This document shows, piece by piece, positions 15,904 to 23,255 of a DNA stretch of 53,592 nucleotides. The position numbers and the translations under genes were made by a program. Every line of letters starts with the position of its first letter. Position 1 is the first letter of the stretch. The DNA lies in contig JAAEMS010000228.1 of assembly GCA_024225275.1 (NCBI GenBank), positions 1 through 53,592 of the forward strand, in the 5' to 3' direction. The notes below the pieces were generated by a model. That model saw only the letters and a list, made by a program, of their open reading frames with translations, was not told the DNA's origin and searched no databases. Origin of the DNA: Actinomycetes bacterium (GTDB lineage: Bacteria; Actinomycetota; Acidimicrobiia; Acidimicrobiales; JAAEMS01).

Positions 15904-16352
15904 CAGCTCTGAACACCGTCTCCGGCCGTAGTTCCGGTGGCTCAACCAACTCACCCATAGCTCGATACGACCGCTCCACCGGTGCGCGGCTGGGAGCCCG
16001 AGGCACCGTCGACATCTCGGTCGCCAAGCGCCCGGCGGTGGCCGTCCTGTCTCTTGGGTCCCGGGGCGAGATCCTCCTGAGCCGAACGACAGTCATCGGT
16101 CGCCAGCCCCCCGCAGGGTCCCACGACGCGGTCTTCGTCGCCGATCCGTCACCGGGTCTGTCGCGCGCCCACCTCCAGATCGACTTCGACGGCTGGCAGG
16201 CCCGGATCACCGATCTCGGTTCCCGCAACGGCACCTGGCATCGTCACTCCGATGGGGGCTGGACCCAGTTGGCACCCACTCTCGCGGTCCCGCTCGACGA
16301 CGGGGACTGCCTGTGGTTTGCCGAGATAACGGCGGCTTTCAACTGCCTGTGA
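15900..16352 (+). CDS. FHA domain protein, last gene of the kinase operon
   Basis: 150 residues from ATG 15900. A flexible Ser/Gly-rich head of about 40 residues is followed by a forkhead-associated domain that reads phosphothreonine. The key residues are all visible: R68 in TVIGRQP, S88 in LSRAHL, and N110 in SRNGTW. No other domain or membrane helix is present. Such single-FHA proteins dock on a kinase's phosphorylated linker. Here the partners would be the kinase or the oxidoreductase of the same operon (inference). The Thr/Ser-rich head may itself be phosphorylated. Confidence 0.9.
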   Translation: MTALNTVSGRSSGGSTNSPIARYDRSTGARLGARGTVDISVAKRPAVAVLSLGSRGEILLSRTTVIGRQPPAGSHDAVFVADPSPGLSRAHLQIDFDGWQARITDLGSRNGTWHRHSDGGWTQLAPTLAVPLDDGDCLWFAEITAAFNCL

Positions 16353-16551
16353 ACCGAGGGCGGGTCTGCGGGTCGACTTCTCTTTGGGTAAGGTTTCCGT
16401 TCCGGTCGGGCGCTCACACGTAGAGCCGCCTGAGAAGATCACGATCGACCTGGCCACCTCGCTTGCCGATCTCGTCATGCGCATCCACAAGGAGAACAAT
16501 GTGCTGTTCCTGGCGGTAGTCACTGACCAGAACTGGCGATCGGCGTCGTGA
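16353..16551 (+). pseudogene. C-terminal fragment of a hemerythrin-like protein
   Basis: An open frame directly after the FHA stop, without a good start. It ends in a TGA that overlaps the hemN GTG. ATSLADLVMRIHKENNVLF corresponds to the last iron-ligand helix of RIC/YtfE hemerythrins (LEADTLLHIQKENELLFP in the gene at 27595). The upstream 35 codons do not match. Most likely this is a relic or a fusion scar, and translation cannot be excluded. Confidence 0.4.
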
Positions 16552-17963
16552 CCCAGAGCGAGTCATCTCCTCTCGGCGCGGTCGAGGTCTCTGCTGAGCT
16601 TCTCGCGCGGTACGACCGGCCCGGACCCCGCTACACCTCGTATCCCACCGCGGTCGACTTCCATGACGGTTTCGGTCCCGACGACTACGCCGCCTGTCTC
16701 ACCGACGCCGCGGCGCGACCACAGGACCCGCTCTCGCTCTACGTTCACCTGCCCTTCTGCCGGAACCGGTGCTCGTTCTGCGCCTGCCACGTCATGATTG
16801 CCAGCAGTGACAGCCTGCCCGACAACTACCTTCGCCACCTCGTGGCTGAAGCCCGAGACACTGCTGACCGACTCGGAGAGCGGCGAGTTCTTCAGCAGTA
16901 CCACTGGGGTGGGGGCACGCCCACCTTCCACCCACCGGATGTGCTCGCCAACCTCCACGGCCAGCTCGTGTCGGCGTTCGAACTCGAGCCCGACGCCGAG
17001 GTTGCTCTCGAGGTGGACCCCCGCATCACTACCGAAGAGCACCTTTCGGCGCTCCGGGAAGTGGGCTTCAACCGGATCTCGATGGGGGTGCAGGATGTCG
17101 ACGCTGTCGTACAGGACCTCATTGGTCGCCATCAGACATGGGAGCAGACGGCGACCCTGCACGAGGCGGCACGCCGTCTCGGCTATCAGTCGATCAACAT
17201 GGACCTCATCTACGGCCTGCCCGGCCAGGATGAGCAGACCTTCGCTCGTTCCCTGGAGAGCGTGATAGGCCTGCGCCCCGACCGGCTGGCGGTGTACTCG
17301 TTCGCGCTCGTACCGTGGATGCGACCCCACCAGAAGCGCATCGACCAGGACAAGCTGCCCGACCGCGACGTCAAGTTTGGCCTGCTTTCCCTGGCCATCG
17401 ACGAGCTCACGGGGGCCGGCTACGAGCAGATCGGCATGGATCACTTCGCCCTACAGACCGACGAGCTCGCCATTGCCCACCGCGAGCGCACCCTGTCACG
17501 GAACTTCATGGGCTACACCACCAAGCGGGGTACTGAGATCGTTGGACTGGGCACGTCGGCGATCAGCGACGTCGGGGGTAGCTACGCCCAGAATCATCGC
17601 CGCCTTGCCTCCTATTTCGGTGCCGTCGACTCAGGTGAGCTCCCGACCGAGCGGGGAATAACTCTCGACTTCGACGACCGGCTTCGTCGGTACGTGATCA
17701 CCGAGCTCATGTGCAACGGCCGCCTCGTAGCCCAGGAGATCGATGACCAGTTCGGGATCACCGTGGTCGACGAATTCTCCGCCGAGCTCAGCGAATTGGA
17801 GGGGCCAGGTGGTCTCGTCGAAGCCGGCCTCGTAGAGATCAACGGAGGCAATATCGAGGCCACACCGATCGGCCGCACGTTCATCCGCAATGTGGCCATG
17901 GTGTTCGACGCCCGACTCCGCAAGACCGCTCCTGGGGGCCCTGTCTTCTCCCGGACGGTCTGA
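16548..17963 (+). CDS. hemN: oxygen-independent coproporphyrinogen III dehydrogenase
   Basis: 471 residues from GTG 16548. A radical SAM enzyme that decarboxylates coproporphyrinogen III to protoporphyrinogen IX. The cluster motif CRNRCSFCAC (C-x3-C-x2-C-x-C) is HemN-like, and WGGGTPTF is the SAM-binding GGGTP. The N-terminal PRYTSYPTA separates true HemN from HemW. Further marks are LEVDPR, RISMGVQD, INMDLIYGLPGQ and a C-terminal HemN domain (RRYVITELMCNG). Length fits. It is first in an overlapping heme operon with hemH and hemY/G, and is cytoplasmic. Confidence 0.93.
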   Translation: MTQSESSPLGAVEVSAELLARYDRPGPRYTSYPTAVDFHDGFGPDDYAACLTDAAARPQDPLSLYVHLPFCRNRCSFCACHVMIASSDSLPDNYLRHLVAEARDTADRLGERRVLQQYHWGGGTPTFHPPDVLANLHGQLVSAFELEPDAEVALEVDPRITTEEHLSALREVGFNRISMGVQDVDAVVQDLIGRHQTWEQTATLHEAARRLGYQSINMDLIYGLPGQDEQTFARSLESVIGLRPDRLAVYSFALVPWMRPHQKRIDQDKLPDRDVKFGLLSLAIDELTGAGYEQIGMDHFALQTDELAIAHRERTLSRNFMGYTTKRGTEIVGLGTSAISDVGGSYAQNHRRLASYFGAVDSGELPTERGITLDFDDRLRRYVITELMCNGRLVAQEIDDQFGITVVDEFSAELSELEGPGGLVEAGLVEINGGNIEATPIGRTFIRNVAMVFDARLRKTAPGGPVFSRTV

Positions 17964-17967
17964 TGCC

Positions 17968-18936
17968 GTGGTAGCCACCGGCATCGTCGTTGCCCAACTC
18001 GGGGGCCCCGAGGACCTCGCCGGCGTGGAGCCGTTCATCCGGTCGATCTTTGCTGATCCTCGTCTCGTCCCTCTTCCCGGCGGACCGCGGACGCGGTCGG
18101 CGATCAGTGCCCTGGTGGCGCGGGCTCGAGCACCAGGGGTCCGCCGTCGGTACGAGGCCATCGGTAGTGGGTCACCGATCGTGGCAACCACCCAGCAACA
18201 GGCGGATGCCCTCGAGACCGAGCTGGGGGCCCGCGGCCACGAGGTCATCGTGGCGGTCGCCCACCGCTACAGCCGGCCTGACACCACCATGGCTGTCGGT
18301 GCGATGGTCGAGGCGGGCGTTGAGCGCATCGTGATGCTTCCCCTGTTTCCCCAGTACTCCGGCAGCACCACTGGGTCGTCGGAGGCCGAGCTGCGACGAT
18401 GCCTCACCCGGTGCAGGGTTGACCTTTCGCTGACGGTGATCCGCTCGTGGTGCGAGCATCCCAGCTACTTGGCGGCCCAGGCCAAGCTCATCGACGAGAT
18501 GGTGGCTGACGTTCCCGAAGACCAGCTGGACGGGGCTCTGCTCGTCTTCTCCGCCCACGGTCTGCCCCAACGGTTCGTCGATCGGGGTGATCCGTATACC
18601 GAGGAGATCGAAGCGACCGTGGCCGCGCTGGCCGAGCGTCTCCATCGCCGGATCGAGAACGTCATTGCCTACCAGTCACGGACCGGCCCCATCAGCTGGG
18701 TGGGTCCCGATGTCAGAGACGTGATCTCCGATGCTGCTGAGAGGGGTTGCCCATGGCTTGGTGTGGTACCCATCTCCTTCGTGTCCGATCACCTCGAGAC
18801 CCTCCATGAGCTCGACATCGAACTGAAGGCCCGAGCCGCTGAAGGCGGACTACACAACTTCCACCGGAGCCGGTGCTTCGATACCGAACCCGGCGTCGGT
18901 CCCATGCTCGCCGACATCGTCGAGGAGTACCTGTGA
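17968..18936 (+). CDS. hemH: ferrochelatase
   Basis: 322 residues from GTG 17968, 4 nt after hemN. It inserts Fe2+ into a porphyrin. Signatures are GIVVAQLGGPEDL at the N-terminus, PLFPQYSGSTTGS, the catalytic-His segment LVFSAHGLPQRFVDRGDPY, and YQSRTGPISWVGPDV, then VVPISFVSDHLETLHELD. No membrane segment or C-terminal [2Fe-2S] cysteines are evident. Whether the natural substrate is protoporphyrin IX or coproporphyrin III cannot be decided from motifs alone. The upstream true HemN favours protoporphyrin. It is coupled to the next gene by GTGA. Confidence 0.92.
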   Translation: MVATGIVVAQLGGPEDLAGVEPFIRSIFADPRLVPLPGGPRTRSAISALVARARAPGVRRRYEAIGSGSPIVATTQQQADALETELGARGHEVIVAVAHRYSRPDTTMAVGAMVEAGVERIVMLPLFPQYSGSTTGSSEAELRRCLTRCRVDLSLTVIRSWCEHPSYLAAQAKLIDEMVADVPEDQLDGALLVFSAHGLPQRFVDRGDPYTEEIEATVAALAERLHRRIENVIAYQSRTGPISWVGPDVRDVISDAAERGCPWLGVVPISFVSDHLETLHELDIELKARAAEGGLHNFHRSRCFDTEPGVGPMLADIVEEYL

Positions 18937-20255
18937 GTGATCGCCCTGACGTGATCGTCGTCGGTGGCGGGCTCGGTGGCCTGCTCGTCGCCTGCGAAGT
19001 CCTGCGCCGTGGTGGCCGCCCCCTATTGCTCGAAGCCGGACCGAACCCGGGGGGTGTAGCCGCCACCATCCATGACCAGGGCTATGTCCTGGAGCCGGCG
19101 GCCGGGTCATTCCTGTTGCCTCACAGCCACCTCACCCCCATCCTCGAGTCGGCGCGGGCCACTACGGTGCCCGCGGCGGCCGCCCATCGACGCTACGTGT
19201 ACAACCGCGACACCCTGTTCGAGCTCGCGGGCCCTGCTGCTGCCGCGACCCGTCTGGTCACCACCCGGGGCAAGCTCCGTCTCCTGCGAGAACCATGGGT
19301 GAGTACCCCACCTGGGAGTGCCGACGAGTCGCTCCTCGCTTTCCTGGAGCGCCGACTGGGCCCGGAGGTGGGGCGCCTCGGAGCCACGCTCATGGCCCAT
19401 GGTGTGTTCGCCGGCGACCCAGCCCAGCTATCGGCGCGTGCGGCCTACCCCCGATTCGTCGCACTGGAGGACGGGTCCGGGAGCATGGTGCGGGGTGGTA
19501 TCGAGCGGCGTCGATCCCGGCCCGAGGGTACGCCGAGGGCAACAGTGCATGTCGCTCCGAACGGCATGGCCGGGTTGGCCGCGGAGCTGGCCGCTCATCT
19601 CGGCGACGACTTCCGCGCCGACTGGCCGGTCGAGTCTGTTCAGCACGACGGTGATGAATGGGCTGTGGTTGGTGCTGGTGAGGAGCGGGCTGCCTCGGTC
19701 GTGGTGGCTTTGGCTCCCGCCCAAGCCGCACGGGTGGTCCCCGCTCGACTTGCTGCCATCCTCGATGAGGCCCACGCCGCGCCGGTTGCCGTGGTGGGTC
19801 TGGGCGGCCACGCAGCCGACCTGCCGGTGCCCAGCGGCTTCGGAGCCCTCACCGGTCCTGACACCGACCTCCACATCCTCGGCTTGCTGTTCGAGTCGTC
19901 CTACGCCCCAGGCCGATCACCGGCCCGCCATCGTCTGCTCAAGGGCATCTTCGGAGGGGCCGCCGATCCGTCCGTTCTTGGGCTCAGTGATGATGATCTG
20001 GTGGAGCTGGCCACCGAGGAGGCCGGCCGAATGCTCGATGTCCCACTCCTTCCGTCGTGGACCCGAGTGGTGAGGCACGAGGCAGGGATCCCCCAATACC
20101 ACCTCGGCCATGGTGCGTGGCTCGAACGGCTGGACGGTCTCGGAGCCGAACTACCGGGTCTCCATCTCGCCGGGTGGGGATACCGGGGCATCGGGGTGTC
20201 ATCACTCGCCGAAGACGCCGCGCTGATTGCCCAGAGGGTGCTGACCAGGCGCTGA
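18933..20255 (+). CDS. hemY: protoporphyrinogen/coproporphyrinogen oxidase (HemY/CgoX-type flavoprotein)
   Basis: 440 residues from GTG 18933. An FAD enzyme that oxidises porphyrinogen to porphyrin. It begins DVIVVGGGLGGLLVACEVLRRG with GxGxxG, followed by LLEAGPNPGGVAATI and later the conserved DLHILGLLFESSYAPGR and GIPQYHLGHGAWLERL. It ends with LHLAGWGYRGIGVSSLAEDA, the C-terminal FAD-binding box (G...rG.gv..c...g). Together with hemN and hemH it completes the last three heme steps. No ChdC/HemQ gene is in the window. Confidence 0.88.
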   Translation: MSDRPDVIVVGGGLGGLLVACEVLRRGGRPLLLEAGPNPGGVAATIHDQGYVLEPAAGSFLLPHSHLTPILESARATTVPAAAAHRRYVYNRDTLFELAGPAAAATRLVTTRGKLRLLREPWVSTPPGSADESLLAFLERRLGPEVGRLGATLMAHGVFAGDPAQLSARAAYPRFVALEDGSGSMVRGGIERRRSRPEGTPRATVHVAPNGMAGLAAELAAHLGDDFRADWPVESVQHDGDEWAVVGAGEERAASVVVALAPAQAARVVPARLAAILDEAHAAPVAVVGLGGHAADLPVPSGFGALTGPDTDLHILGLLFESSYAPGRSPARHRLLKGIFGGAADPSVLGLSDDDLVELATEEAGRMLDVPLLPSWTRVVRHEAGIPQYHLGHGAWLERLDGLGAELPGLHLAGWGYRGIGVSSLAEDAALIAQRVLTRR

Positions 20256-20291
20256 GCGGCTGGTGTTGCCGTTCTCCTATAGTCGTCGCCA

Positions 20292-20990
20292 GTGTCCTCC
20301 CCCCAAGCGGAACGATTCGAGGAGTTCACCGATCCCGTGGACGGCACCCGTTGGCGAATCGACGTGGCCTTCGCCGATTCGAACTGGCAGTGCCTTTGGG
20401 GCAACGACTGCCCGGGCATTCTCGACGTGGCTGCGCCTGAACTGGCCCAAGGATGCTGCAGTGCGGGCGCTCACCTCCTCGGCGACGAGGAGGCGATGCT
20501 GATCGAGGCACTGGGTCTGACACTCGATCCGGCCCGGTTCGAGAACCATGGGGAGGCGGCAACGAACGGTGTGCTGAGAGAGGCGCCCGACAATCTCGAT
20601 GGTGGCCGGGCCACCCGGGTCCTCAACGACGCGTGCATCTTTCACAATCGTCCCGGGTTCAGCGGGGGCCAAGGCTGCGCGCTGTACCTGGCGGCGCTCG
20701 ACGAGGGTGAGTCACCCAAGGACTGGCGGCCCACCATCTGCTGGCAGGTGCCGATCCGGGTCGACGAGAATCAGGACGGCACCAAGACCCTGCGACGGTG
20801 GCGGCGGTCCGACTGGGGCGACGGAGGCGCCGGGCTTGCGTGGTGTTGCACCGAGCACCCCCAGTCCGACGGCCTTCCCTCGGCCTATGTCGGCGAGTTG
20901 CCGGTAGCGGTCAGCCTGCGCTCTGAGATCAGTGGCATCGTGGGGCCTGAGATCGCCCAGGCGCTTCACGATCGCGCCATCGCTACCTGA
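20292..20990 (+). CDS. cysteine-rich protein, possible metal-binding, downstream of heme operon
   Basis: 232 residues from GTG 20292, 36 nt after hemY. Cysteine groups sit in order at CLWGNDCPG, GCCSAGAHL, CIFHNRPGFSGGQGCALYLAA, CW and WCC. This spacing is like the YkgJ/DUF3109-type Zn- or Fe-chelating clusters, but I cannot assign the family firmly. No signal peptide or membrane helix. The first 30 residues (FTDPVDGTRWRIDVAF) look like a short beta hairpin. Proximity to heme genes suggests iron or heme handling, but only by context. Confidence 0.7.
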   Translation: MSSPQAERFEEFTDPVDGTRWRIDVAFADSNWQCLWGNDCPGILDVAAPELAQGCCSAGAHLLGDEEAMLIEALGLTLDPARFENHGEAATNGVLREAPDNLDGGRATRVLNDACIFHNRPGFSGGQGCALYLAALDEGESPKDWRPTICWQVPIRVDENQDGTKTLRRWRRSDWGDGGAGLAWCCTEHPQSDGLPSAYVGELPVAVSLRSEISGIVGPEIAQALHDRAIAT

Positions 20991-21065
20991 AGGCCACTAC
21001 CGGCTGGCTGGTCTTGATCGGTCCGCGGGTATGGGCTGACCCCGGGCGCGTTTACGCTCGGCCGG

Positions 21066-22478
21066 GTGAACGACCGTCCGAACATCCTCTTCCTCTACGC
21101 CGACCAACACCGTGCTGATGTGCTTGGCTGCGCCGGCAACGGGATCGTGGCCACCCCGAATCTCGATCGTCTGGCCAGCGAGGGCCTCCTCTGCACAACC
21201 GCCTGGACCGAGAGCCCGGTCTGCCAGCCGGCCCGAGCATCGGTGCTCACCGGCCGGTATCCGACCGAACACGGCGTACTCGGCAACTTCGACCACAACT
21301 GTTCGCCCGATTGGCCCACCTTTCCCCGGGCCCTCCAGGCCTCCGGCTACGAGACGGCTTCGATCGGCAAGACTCACTACTCGTCGTGGCCGATGGGCCC
21401 CCAGGGTCCCGAGAACAGCCCACCACCGGCCGACGAGTGGATTGCTCGCTTCGGCTTCGACCATGTGGTCGAGGAGTTCGATCGCTACGTCCACACCGGC
21501 CGGCAGGACACGCCCTACATGCGGTTCTTGCGTGATCACGATGCCCTCGAGCCCTACCAGGCCGCGGTCCAGGCTCGGTTCCGTATGACCGATCGTCACT
21601 GGGAAGCCGCCACCAGCCCCCTGCCCCAAGAGCTCGATCTCACCTCATTCCTCGCGGGTGAGGCCGAGAGTTGGCTCGGGACCAGGTCCGGTGAGCGCCC
21701 CTGGTTCCTTCAACTGTCGTTCGTGCAACCCCACGTCCCGCTCATGGGTGACCCGGTGTGGGCGGGGCACTACGCCCAAGCCCAGATCCCTAGAACTGGG
21801 CCCGCGGCACCCCAGTCGGACCACAGGGCTTGGTCAACCCACCTGGACCACCTTCGAGCCCATTCCCACAGCGAGCTCCTGAGTGATGAGTTCGTTCTCT
21901 CCGGGGCCCGCCAGTACTACGCAATGGTGTCGCTCATCGACCAGAAGGTCGGCGACCTGCTCGACCTGCTCGAACGCAGGGGTGAGCTCGACAACACCCT
22001 GGTCGTCTACGCGGCCGATCACGGCGAGATGCTCGGCGACCACGCCCTGATGGCGAAGATGAGCTTCTATCGTTCGTCGGTCCGGATCCCGATGATCATT
22101 CGCCCGGCCGGTGGCACATCTCCGCTGGTTCACCCGGGTCCGGTTCAGGCCTTCGACATGGTGGCGACCATGCTCGACGCCGCCGGCACCCAACTCGATG
22201 AGGTGCCGGCTCGATCGCTGCTGCCGGTCCTCGGTGGAGGGGAGCACCGTGACGTGGCGATCAGCATGATCCGGCTCCGTCCCCAACTGCCCACCTGGCT
22301 CGCGGTGACAGATGGTCGGGCTCGCCTCACGTTCGACCGCGACAGTGGAGACGTTGTCGAGTACTTCGACCTCGAATCCGATCCGGACGAGGAGTTCAAC
22401 CTTGCCGCGACCGCACCGGTCGATGAGGTCGAGCGCCTGCGCTCCCTGGTGCGGGCCGAGCTCACCCCCGAAGGCTGA
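21066..22478 (+). CDS. sulfatase (type I, formylglycine-dependent)
   Basis: 470 residues from GTG 21066, no signal peptide, so cytoplasmic. The fold of arylsulfatase/choline-sulfatase enzymes hydrolyses sulfate or phosphonate esters. PNILFLYADQHRADVLGC holds the first metal ligands (Asp and DQ rather than DD, as in choline sulfatases). CQPARASVLTGR is the CxPxR maturation motif, where Cys becomes formylglycine. SIGKTHYSSW and YAADHGEMLGDHALMAKMSFY give the later metal and substrate Lys/His. A maturase is not in the window. It is a single gene, and the substrate is unknown. Confidence 0.9.
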   Translation: MNDRPNILFLYADQHRADVLGCAGNGIVATPNLDRLASEGLLCTTAWTESPVCQPARASVLTGRYPTEHGVLGNFDHNCSPDWPTFPRALQASGYETASIGKTHYSSWPMGPQGPENSPPPADEWIARFGFDHVVEEFDRYVHTGRQDTPYMRFLRDHDALEPYQAAVQARFRMTDRHWEAATSPLPQELDLTSFLAGEAESWLGTRSGERPWFLQLSFVQPHVPLMGDPVWAGHYAQAQIPRTGPAAPQSDHRAWSTHLDHLRAHSHSELLSDEFVLSGARQYYAMVSLIDQKVGDLLDLLERRGELDNTLVVYAADHGEMLGDHALMAKMSFYRSSVRIPMIIRPAGGTSPLVHPGPVQAFDMVATMLDAAGTQLDEVPARSLLPVLGGGEHRDVAISMIRLRPQLPTWLAVTDGRARLTFDRDSGDVVEYFDLESDPDEEFNLAATAPVDEVERLRSLVRAELTPEG

Positions 22479-22541
22479 TCGCCCGGCCTGAGCCGCGCCA
22501 CAGGTCGACCCACTAGGGTCCTCAGCAGCGAAAGGAGCGAT

Positions 22542-23117
22542 ATGAGCGGTGAGTTCAAGCTCGGAGGCCTTCATCACCTGGCCCTCGTGAGCAGTGACAT
22601 GGAACGGACAGTCGACTTCTACACCAACGTCCTCGGGATGACCTTGGTGAAGGGCTTCGATCTCGATCGGGGCTATGGCCAGCACTTCTTCTTCGATATG
22701 GGGGGTGCGGGTGAGCTCGCCTTCTTCTGGTTCAACGATGCTCCCGAAGCTCAACGGGGAGTGTCTGCTGCGGGGGGCCTCGTCGGTGAGGGCAGCATCA
22801 CATCGGCCCATGGTTCGATGAATCACGTCGCCTTCGCGGTTTCCCCCGACGAGATCGATGACTATCGCGACCGTTTGGTGGCGAAGGGAGTCGACTGCAC
22901 GCCGGTTGTGAACCACGAAGATGTGGTCACCGGCGAGACCGGGAGGACAGCCGGTGAGATCACGGGTCGTACCTGGCTCCGCTCGTTCTACTTCCGCGAT
23001 CCCGACGGCATCATGCTCGAGTTCTGCGCCACTCTGCAGGCTGGCCTTCCCGAGTCTGATCTGCCGGTCAACAAGGACGGCATCAAGGCCAACGGTCAGC
23101 CGATCACCGGCGCCTGA
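22542..23117 (+). CDS. VOC family protein (glyoxalase/dioxygenase-like)
   Basis: 191 residues from ATG 22542, with AAAGGAG a few bases upstream. Paired beta-alpha-beta-beta-beta modules of the vicinal-oxygen-chelate fold: LGGLHHLALVSSDMERTVDFYTNVLGM (first metal His in LHHLAL), MNHVAFAVSPDEIDDYRDRL (second His), and SFYFRDPDGIMLEF with the closing Glu. A ring-cleaving dioxygenase or isomerase role is possible, but the substrate is not predictable. It stands alone after the sulfatase gene. Confidence 0.88.
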   Translation: MSGEFKLGGLHHLALVSSDMERTVDFYTNVLGMTLVKGFDLDRGYGQHFFFDMGGAGELAFFWFNDAPEAQRGVSAAGGLVGEGSITSAHGSMNHVAFAVSPDEIDDYRDRLVAKGVDCTPVVNHEDVVTGETGRTAGEITGRTWLRSFYFRDPDGIMLEFCATLQAGLPESDLPVNKDGIKANGQPITGA

Positions 23118-23240
23118 GTGATGTCAGTGGCGCTGGGCGGCAGGCGCCTCCGGTGTCGGCTCGTCTCACCAGCCAATGCGGTGTTGGCTTCGGCCCGTCT
23201 CCCACTGGCATCACCAGTATGAGGATAATTTCTCAGGCGT

Positions 23241-23255
23241 GATATTACCGGACTA
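23241..23255 (+). promoter_or_regulatory. possible leaderless promoter of the carboxylase operon
   Basis: GATATT (23241-23246) ends nine bases before the GTG at 23256, and no Shine-Dalgarno site precedes either the GTG or the ATG at 23268. This would suit a leaderless transcript, but the -35 side is not recognisable. Confidence 0.2.

Noticed and set aside
23150..23190. Possible terminator hairpin AGCCAA...TTGGCT after the VOC gene
   Set aside because: Only a 6-bp stem and no T-run, so too weak to report.
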